The position numbers and the translations under genes are program-made. Of a stretch of 64,000 nucleotides of DNA, positions 56,668 to 64,000 are shown piece by piece (position 1 is the first letter of the stretch; each line of letters begins with the position of its first letter). The DNA comes from Diphasiastrum complanatum (taxonomy: Eukaryota > Streptophyta > Lycopodiopsida > Lycopodiales > Lycopodiaceae). The notes under the pieces were generated by a model, which saw nothing but the letters and a program-made list of their open reading frames with translations, was not told the DNA's origin and searched no databases. The stretch is from contig CM055103.1 in the NCBI GenBank assembly GCA_029204225.1, positions 5,516,852 to 5,580,851 on the forward strand, in the 5' to 3' direction.

Positions 56668-57410
56668 TGCTGAGCAGCGAGAGGATGAATCAAAACCTAT
56701 AGCTGCTTCAGCTGCTACTACTGTCAGAACGGAGCTGAAACTGCAGAACTTTTCTTCAATCAACTAGCTTTCTTTGATCCGCATCTTTCTCCAAGCCTTC
56801 TCTACACTCAAGATCCACAACTCCCCCACTCCGTCCAGATCTGTATTCCTACTTATTGCTCTGCCTTCCTTCCAGTTGGCCGATATTCACAGAGAGCACA
56901 TGAACCCACCACCAAGCGTTGAACACCATCACTTAGCCCACACTATCTGCTTCTATCCACGATTCCTTCCGCACTCTCCTACATCAACCGATCCGCGTTC
57001 CCTCTAGCCAAGGTCCCACCTTGACAGCCCATATAGAGCTCTAGGCCGGCCCGCTTGACTCTCCTTCCTTGTCCGATCCAAAAGACCCCACAAACACTTC
57101 CACACTGCTACTACTATTCTCTCAACCTACACTGCTGCTGCTGCTCCTCGCCATCTCCCTTCTCTCCAGGCAGCTTCTCTTCGAGCCTTGCTTTTGCTTG
57201 TTTCTTCCCAATCAATGAATCTCCTCCTAGTCTGTTGAAGAAGATGCGCGATGCCACCTCCACCAGCAGGCCCCAGCTGTCACCCACATCCCCTCTACTT
57301 TCTTCTCCCCCCCTTCTTCCTCGCCATCTCTCCTCCTCCTACCATCTCCTCTCTTCTATCTCCCTCTCTCTCTCTCTCTCTCTCTCTTTCCTTCTTCTCC
57401 CTTTCCCTCG
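56668..57410 (-). promoter_or_regulatory. LRX upstream region
   Basis: Likely 5' untranslated region and core promoter. A TATA-like CTATATGG lies near 57031 on the minus strand and a (GA)n run, read as CT on plus, lies at 57363-57387. The start of transcription cannot be fixed from sequence alone. Confidence 0.4.
57363..57387. repeat. (CT)n microsatellite
   Basis: About 25 bp of CT repeat, flanked by further C/T-rich sequence on the plus strand. Confidence 0.9.
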
Positions 57411-57413
57411 CTC

Positions 57414-57750
57414 TCGCTCTCATTTTGCAAAGGGTTTTGGCCGCACCATACGTTCAGCGCCCTCCCACTTGGATGCTCTCCACGTGGCATTTTCGCCACG
57501 TGGCCCCCTTACAGCAGTGGAATTCTTGACACGTGGCCAGATCTAAATAGTAATAGCAGTATCCAACGGTCCCTTTACCTCCCTCTCTCGCTCATTTTCC
57601 AAAGGGGCCTCATCGCACAATATCTTCAACGCCCTCCCACTTCGATGCTCTCCACGTGGCATATATGCCACGTGCCCTTCTTTTAACAGTTTATTTTTTG
57701 ACACGTGGCTGGATCTAAACGGTAACGGCAATATCCAACGGTAGCGCGTT
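57414..57750. repeat. 172-bp tandem duplication with ACGTG motifs
   Basis: CGCCCTCCCACTT(G/C)GATGCTC, followed by TCCACGTGGCAT, then GACACGTGGC and ATCCAACGGT, occurs twice with a period of about 172 bp and moderate divergence. Each unit carries three ACGTG cores and one CCAACGG. Confidence 0.85.
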
Positions 57751-58740
57751 TAACATTGGAGCGTTCCATTGAGACACAGCTGCAGATGCACCTGGCTGTC
57801 TCTGCCCCTCCCGTTTACGTGCATCCCTGAATCTTACCGACACTGAAGGATTTCCAGCCAGCACCGTTAGATTCTACCATGAGCGTCTAGATTACGCCAC
57901 GTCTATACCTCAACCTCTAGATCTTTGCCACGTGTTATAGTGACACGTGCAAAAGATCTGAGTGGTGAATTAAAATCATAAGCCATTAAACCCCACCGTT
58001 CGTGCATCGATCGCGATCATCATGGCTCAGAGAAACAGAGGCCGACTGGCCTTACTCTAGATCCGTTATATTCTTGCCACGTGTCAACGTGCTCCTTTAA
58101 GCTAATCTTAATGGTCCGATTGGTTATACGTGGCATAATCCTAACGTTAGATGGATATCCAACGGTGGCGAGTTTTAGACCTTAAGCGGGGCCCCAGGCC
58201 TTTTCGCGACCTTTCACGCCAATTAAATGCATTTTCATTTTAAAGTTTAGCCTTTCAAATTGAAAGGTGAAGCTTCACGTCAAACATCAAAATGAGGAAA
58301 ATTTGAAAAGTCTTTTTTGTTTCCTGCCTTTCAGAACACGGGCTCCGGGGGAGGGATTCGGGGGAGCGGGGCAGCTTTCGTTGCCCGTCAAAGCCGATCA
58401 GCCTTTCAGAGAGAAGGGCACACAATCAGTGAAATTGCAACCTGCAAAGGAGCTAAAACCTTCATCCTTCAATTTAAAACCTCATTTTCACGTTCACGTT
58501 CAAATTTCAAATTTTCCATAGGCTGAAGTCTTCGCTTGAACGAAACTTACACGTCATTTGAAAGTCAAAATGAAAAGACTCTCTTCAATTGAAATGGTGA
58601 CTGGTGGGTACACCCTTCAAACCTCTCCAATGGCTGCTATCCACGTGCAGCTCTGCCACCTGTAGTCTCCCAGTGATTACTACATGATACGTGGCAAGAT
58701 CTGAAGCCTTTCACCAGATCCAACGGTCTATATTTTTCTG
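57480..58740. promoter_or_regulatory. Cluster of ACGTG (G-box/ABRE) and CCAACGG motifs
   Basis: CACGTG or ACGTGGC cores occur near 57482, 57498, 57532, 57653, 57668, 57702, 57929, 57941, 58078, 58131, 58641 and 58691. TCCAACGGT occurs near 57562, 57733, 58158 and 58719. This is about 0.8-2 kb upstream of the LRX start. It may be a distal promoter of LRX or of an unseen neighbour, or an old repeat. Confidence 0.5.
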
Positions 58741-59116
58741 TGCTATTGAACGGTGAGCAAAACACATTAAAAAATCGAATATATTTTCCGAATCGGAATT
58801 TTAGTTGATTTTAATTTAATAAGATATCATTTTCCCCTCGTTATTTTAAGTTAAAAATTGGCTTGCCACCTTATTATGAGGAGAAATACGGTACAATATG
58901 TTCGGCAAAAGCTTCTATTAAGAAAAGAACTACGGTTTCTCTAACGGAAAAACTAATTTCTTAAAATGAAAAAAAACAAAATCTAATTTCAATATTCAAT
59001 ATCGATTTTCGTGGAATATGCTGCTCACGCGGCTGCCCAGCTGTAATATAGTCGTCCCCAGGTCACCATAACCCTAACCCTAGTTAGCACTTTCTAACCA
59101 GGGTCAACCAACGCAC

Positions 59117-59151
59117 GCCCCCAAACCCCCCCACCCCCCCCCCCCCCCCCC
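59117..59151. repeat. C-rich homopolymer tract
   Basis: Includes 18 consecutive C at 59134-59151, preceded by shorter C runs. Confidence 0.9.
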
Positions 59152-59159
59152 GTGGCCCT

Positions 59160-60660
59160 ACCCACTTTGTGTTGAAACATGGCCAATCTAATTTGGGTCC
59201 CAAGCAAGGTAAACATATTCTTGGAATAAAAAGTATTGTTTTGAGCCTGCATCCTCCAAAATTGAATTTGCCTATAGACGCAGGATCGACGTACACCTAA
59301 TCATGATTGATAGGGCAGGTAGGGTGGAGCACACACGATAGATACTATAATTATCTTTTGGCTACTATCATGGGGGCTTTTCCAGCGTTGGATGAGGGTG
59401 AGGCCTTCTTTGCACCCTCAAGACACAGCTAAGTATATGTTGATCCATACGTGTGGATGCCACTTAGTCAAAGCTTGAATTTTGCGATTAGGATGGTTTT
59501 GGACTACTTGACAAATGATCCAAAACATTTGTCAGGCAATCCATGTCCTATGGCGTAGATATGGGATGGAATAAACCTAGCATTTCAAAATGCATGAGAA
59601 TAAATGTAGAAGGTGACACCAAAAAGAATTCAAATTGAGCATTGTATTAGCTAGGAAATGTCAAGCACAATTACTCTAGAAGCTTAGGAGAATCCAAAAA
59701 ATTCAAAATTCATATTCTTGATCCCATGTTGTAGACCCAAGGTGCCACAGCATATGCCATGTAGGGGGTATGTCAAATGGGGGGTTAGCTCTCCTTCTAG
59801 ACAAATACAAATCGACGTGTCTGATGTGACTTACAAAGCATATATGCCCTTAGGCATCACTTTACCAGTATATAACTACCTAAATCTAGATTATACTAAT
59901 TTCTAAGCTTAGAAGTGATGGATTCATATGTATGTCATTTGTGAATGGACTTTCTTTATATTGAAATATTCTCTAGCGTAGTTCCCTCAATATGAAGAAT
60001 TTGACCTAAGATGTGTCAATGACGATGTGACATGATTAATCATCCAATTACTTAATAGAAGACTTGATTTGACTGAAACTCTGAGTTGGAATAGTATGAG
60101 TTTTGGTTGAACTTGTTTGGCATGAAACTTATTACAAGCCTATTACCCGAGTTAAAACCCTAATGGACCAACAAATGCTAGAAGTCACAACACAAGGCAA
60201 GATGGTGTAGGTGGCATGCATAAGTAGATGGTCCCAACATTAAGATAGACAGAGACCCATGGGGCCGATAGATTGTTAGATATGCCTAACATCAACATAT
60301 GGGCCAATAGTGGATCAAGCCCTAAGTTAGATATTGACATGCAAAGTAGGAGTTAGGTGTCATGTGAACCAGCAGAGATGTCAGAAAACATTGTCGCAAA
60401 CATTTTCGTGTCACTTTGAGTAACATTCATGATCAGACAAATTAAACATCTATAACTAATCATGGATTACAAGAGTGGTGGATTAGGCACGTCCTAACGC
60501 TCTTCTGCTGATGTCACCATATCAGATCAAGGATTTGTAATTCATATAAGCTCAGCAAGCTTTCAATTTCTTGTGCTTGTCCTTCAAGCACTTCCTCAAA
60601 TACGTCCACATACCCTTTTCTTTATAAGAAGATAGTGCAATGGTTGGGTGGATCAAACTA
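59160..60660. other. No gene recognised
   Basis: AT-rich intergenic sequence without a coding frame over 62 codons or a transposon motif that I can identify. Confidence 0.5.
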
Positions 60661-60667
60661 TGCTAAC

Positions 60668-61888
60668 TGTTGTAAAGCTACCTTTACAAGCTTTACTTTC
60701 GGCGCCACTGGCGCCAACATTGTCCCCGGCGCCAGCAGCGTCGGCGCCGCTCCCGGCACCACTGTGACCAGAATCCAGCCGGCATCAAGTTCCTATGGCT
60801 GAAAATCTTTGATCGGTTCTAGCGAAGTCCAGAGAGCTCAGATCGATGTGCAATCACCTCACACGATCTAGGCATGATTAAAGGAAGCCTGGGGATCAAT
60901 AAAATCTAGAGAGAGAAAATAACTCTAGAGAGAGAAAAACGTGCTTTACCAGCCTGGGTAGAGTGCTTGGTATGAGGGGGGGTGCCGAATCCCACCAATA
61001 CTATAGGGGAGTGCGGGTTGCGACTCAGGGCAAGCTCCAACCAAGTCTCAGCCTCCCTTGTTGGAATGTTGTCATGGCTCTCGCCTTGGCATGCTAGCGC
61101 CCCGGAGACTAGGGTCGGTCACACACTTGAAATGTAACTTTCTCAAATTTATCAATAAAGTGGGATTTTCCTCAAACTGACTCTGATTACCTTCTGGGTT
61201 TCAGTGTTCGGTAAAAGCGCCAGTTGTAAGGCCGCTTCAAAATTTTTAAGTTGGCACATAGCTGAGGGTCGTATCCCTGGACGCCAGCGGTATGCCGTCG
61301 GGACCATTCGGTCTGTGGCGCTAGCGGTATGCTGTCGGGACCATTTGGTCCAGGAACTTGTTGTCTCCATATCTGTCGCGACTTGTGATTCTGAGTGTTC
61401 CTTGCATGAACGTGAATGGGTTAAGCTCTTGGGGAACGGGCTCTAACTTGTTGGCTGAGTTATATGGCTTGCTTGGGTGGAACTTACCTGTTTATGGCTG
61501 TCCAGTCTGGCGTGGTGCCAGGTTGGCTTCCAGCGCTCGTGACGAAGCTTTCAGTTGGTTAAGTCTGATGTAAGTCAGACCGCTTGCTTGGAATGGATGC
61601 TACTTGTTTGTAACGAAGCTTCGAGTTGGTTAAGTTTGATGTATGTCGGCTTGGAGGGAAGTCACCCACATCGAGACCCTCGATCTGGCATGGCGCCAGG
61701 ATGGATCTCAATGTTGGTTTTCGGAACTTCAAGTTGGTTAAGTCTGATCGTTGTTGGCGAGTTGGCTGCTTGTATGTCAAGTGGGTTTGGATGGCAATAG
61801 TTGAAGGCTGGGAAGCTAAGTCGTGGTTCTCGGCTCCCTTTGGGATGCCTGCGCTACACTAACCCTACTGTGATTTTTCATCATCTAC
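60668..61888 (+). repeat. Possible LTR with internal repeats
   Basis: Possible start TGTTGTAAAGC (60669) and end CATCTACA beside TTGGTATCAAAG, which resembles an altered primer binding site. It contains four GGCGCC sites (60701, 60710, 60728, 60743), a 37-bp direct repeat (AGCGGTATGC(C/T)GTCGGGACC at 61286 and 61323), and a TTGGTTAAGT(C/T)TGAT unit at about 61555, 61630 and 61735. No second copy is in the window to confirm the ends. Confidence 0.35.
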
Positions 61889-61930
61889 ATTGGTATCAAA
61901 GTCATCGCATATTGGTATCAAAGTCATCTT
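61889..61930 (+). repeat. 22-bp tandem repeat of an altered primer binding site
   Basis: ATTGGTATCAAAGTCATC occurs twice with a 22-bp period. The unit resembles the TGGTATCAGAG primer binding site of copia elements. Confidence 0.75.
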
Positions 61931-62789
61931 GCATTCTATTTTTCGAAAAAAAAATCAAAGAGAAAATCTTCAACGCCCTCCTTCAAGGCAAAAAGTTGTT
62001 TTTTCTCTTCCATGCAAGCTTTTGCAAGGTCAAATTACCCAGGGAATTGGGCGAACTTAGAAAGAAAACATAATGAAGGCTTAGGATCACTTGCAATGTT
62101 ATTGTCCAAGAAACTCCCTTTCAACTTGCACCAGTTGTGAACTGTCCGTAATCTATTACTGTATGGAACCGAAAAAGTATGCTCAAGCTTTGTCCTCAAT
62201 ACGACATGATGTTGTTATTTGAATAGTTTCGATCGGTTTTCAACAACATTGACTCCGTGCTTTTGAATTCCAATCAACAAAGCATGAGCAAAAAAAATAG
62301 AGATGAATATATTGGAATTGTAGGGAACTCTGTAATTTTTGCAAGAAGGAATTGTGTTGGGAAAACCCATTGGAATTGCAAAGATTTACAAAACATTTTC
62401 TTGCACAATTGTTTTGGAAATCGATAGAAGGATAATTTTGGCAATGTTGTTGCATCTACAGGGAATCAATTAATCATTGCAAAACAAGTAGAAATGTGTA
62501 TTGGAAAACCCTATAGGAGACAAGTTGGATGCTTAAGAAAGTGTGCCTAGATTTCAGCAAATAAGCTGTAGATATTTGCTGCTAGGGCTACATGCAAAGT
62601 GGTGAAAAACTTTGTCAATTCGATTGGAAAAGCTGATGTTGATTTCAAGAAGATTTGCTCCCCATTATTGTCTCACATATGTGTTGATTCATCTACTTTT
62701 AATAACACTCAAATATATCCACAAGAATTGCCAGTATTTATGTTAGATTTGTAGGGAAATAGGTAGGAATTTCTTCAAAACGACTCTTT
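61931..62789. other. No gene recognised
   Basis: Possible leader or lost gag of the element whose pol follows. No zinc knuckle or gag block was found. Confidence 0.4.
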
Positions 62790-64000
62790 CTAGGGGCTTT
62801 GGAAATCCTTTGGTGGAAAATAAAGACTGTTTTGCCTGGAGCTATCGTGATCTAAAGGGCATTCCGCCAATAGTAGTCCAACACACCATACCTTTGGTGG
62901 ACGGAGCAGTCCCCAAGGTAAGCTGTTACTACCGCTGCAACCCGGATTATACAGAACTGATCAAGCAAGAGTTGCATAAACTTATGCATGTGAATTTCAT
63001 TTACGAAATCGAGCACACGGAATGGCTATCACCGATAGTTATAGTACCCAAGAAGAATGGCAAAATGTGTATATGTGTGAATCTGAAGGCGCTTAATGTA
63101 GTCACCAAAAAGGACCAATTTCCTTTACCATTTACGAAAGTGTCATCGATAGAGTAGCTGGCGACGAAGCCTACAGTTTTTTGGATGGCTTCAGCGGCTA
63201 CAACCAGGTGAAAATAGCCCCGCAGGACCAGCACAAGACAGCATTCGCCACAGAATGAGGAACTTATGCCTATAAAGTGATGCCATTCGGACTTTGCAAT
63301 GCCCCAAGCACTTTCCAACGAGTCATGCAGGCGGCATTCAAATATTATTTGCAAAGATTTCTGGAAATTTTCTTGGATGATCTGTGCGTGCATAGACCAG
63401 ATTCAGAACACTTATCCAATTTGGAGAACGTGCTACAAAAATGTCGCGAATACCAGACCTCCTTGAATCCAGAAAAACGTCAATTCTGGGTGACGCATGG
63501 CTTGATACTCGACCATATAGTGTCAAGACACGGGATCGCCACAGATCTATCAAAGATCAGGATCATTGTTGACCGGGGACGATCCACGAGGTCTACATTT
63601 TCATGGGTCACGTTAACTATTATAGGATCTTCATTCTTGATTTTGCGGAGTTAGCCAGACCAATTTACAAGCTCACAACGGATCCACACTAGAATGAGGA
63701 AGCTCTAAAGGCTTTCCAGAAGATTAAAGATGCATTGGTCTCAGCACCAATCCTATGACCACCCAATTGGTCCATTGAGTTCCACGTGCATACGGACGCA
63801 TCAAAGTATGCAGTTGGAGCAGTCTTAACCCAGCCAGGTGAACACAAAAAGGATTTTCCAATCCGATTTGCAAGCTGACAGCTCAATGATGCCGAAATGA
63901 ATTATTCAACCACAGAGCGAGAAGCACTGGCGATGATCTATGCGGTTAAGAAGTTTCGACACTATTTGATGGCCACACATTTTGCTTTTTATACGGACCA
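62790..64000 (+). pseudogene. Ty3/gypsy RT and RNase H (copy 2), runs off the window
   Basis: Same family as 4312-5580 and extending further upstream: FAWSYRDLKGIPPIVVQHTI, then PLVDGAVPKVSCYYRCN. RT runs through a frameshift near 63140, a stop (TGA 63257) and MPFGLCNAPSTFQRVMQAAF to an intact FLDDLCVH box (63373-63396). RNase H begins near 63790 (HTDASKYAVGAVLTQPGEHK) and reaches the window edge. Frameshifts near 63570-63580 remove a few codons. Direct comparison with copy 1 shows which changes are private to each. Confidence 0.88.

Noticed and set aside
60930-61040. SINE- or tRNA-like block (GGTAGAGTGCTTGG ... GCCGAATCCCACC)
   Set aside because: The A-box and B-box resemblance is weak, there is no A-rich tail or target duplication, and it lies within a possible LTR.

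Overview
The window looks like nuclear DNA of a land plant with a large, transposon-rich genome. Most of it is decayed plant-type LTR retrotransposons (Ty1/copia with plant gag, DSGA(S/T)xH protease and YVDD reverse transcriptase; Ty3/gypsy including a chromovirus), CACTA (En/Spm) transposase fragments and a LINE remnant. The one intact host-type gene is a leucine-rich-repeat extensin (LRX), a family specific to plants. I cannot fix the lineage; one host gene in 64 kb suggests a big genome of the fern, gymnosperm or large-angiosperm kind. No rRNA, tRNA or CRISPR was seen.

Layout. 0-8 kb: a minus-strand copia (called Copia-A here) with its LTR, a broken SET-like fragment, a CACTA transposase fragment fused to gypsy pol, and an unrecognised ORF pair. 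8.3-14.6 kb: the most unusual part. It holds (i) a multi-exon, frame-broken gene with features of an RNase H-fold (DDE) transposase; (ii) an unrecognised two-exon gene on the minus strand; (iii) a region rich in short palindromes; (iv) a divergently placed plus-strand gene with a histone H3-like fold, followed by exons carrying the Gln/Cys end of a Ulp1-type (C48) SUMO-protease domain; and (v) a CACTA scrap. 14.8-15.5 kb: a deleted copia derivative whose inverted twin lies at 44.6-45.4 kb. 15.5-19.0 kb: nothing recognised.

19-42 kb is a retrotransposon nest. Copia-B (+) lies inside Copia-C (-). A Copia-A fragment (-) is split by a chromovirus-type gypsy element (26540-38862, TSD ACCTT), which is itself split by a complete copia, Copia-D (30411-36624, TSD GGTAG). 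After it come a Copia-B gag and a Copia-A LTR inserted in that gag.

42-52 kb: an array of GTGGATTATCCAC-like palindromes, the copia derivative, a minus-strand CACTA transposase, a 227-bp inverted repeat about 96% identical over a 650-bp spacer, and a LINE reverse transcriptase remnant. 52-60 kb: the LRX gene (54370-56667, minus) with a long upstream region rich in ACGTG and CCAACGG motifs, part of it in tandem duplication. 60-64 kb: repeat-rich, possibly an LTR, then a second copy of the gypsy pol seen near 4.3 kb.

Few of these genes work together. The LRX gene looks functional. The rest is mobile-element biology, with the H3-like/Ulp1-like locus and the DDE-like gene as the parts least explained by familiar families.
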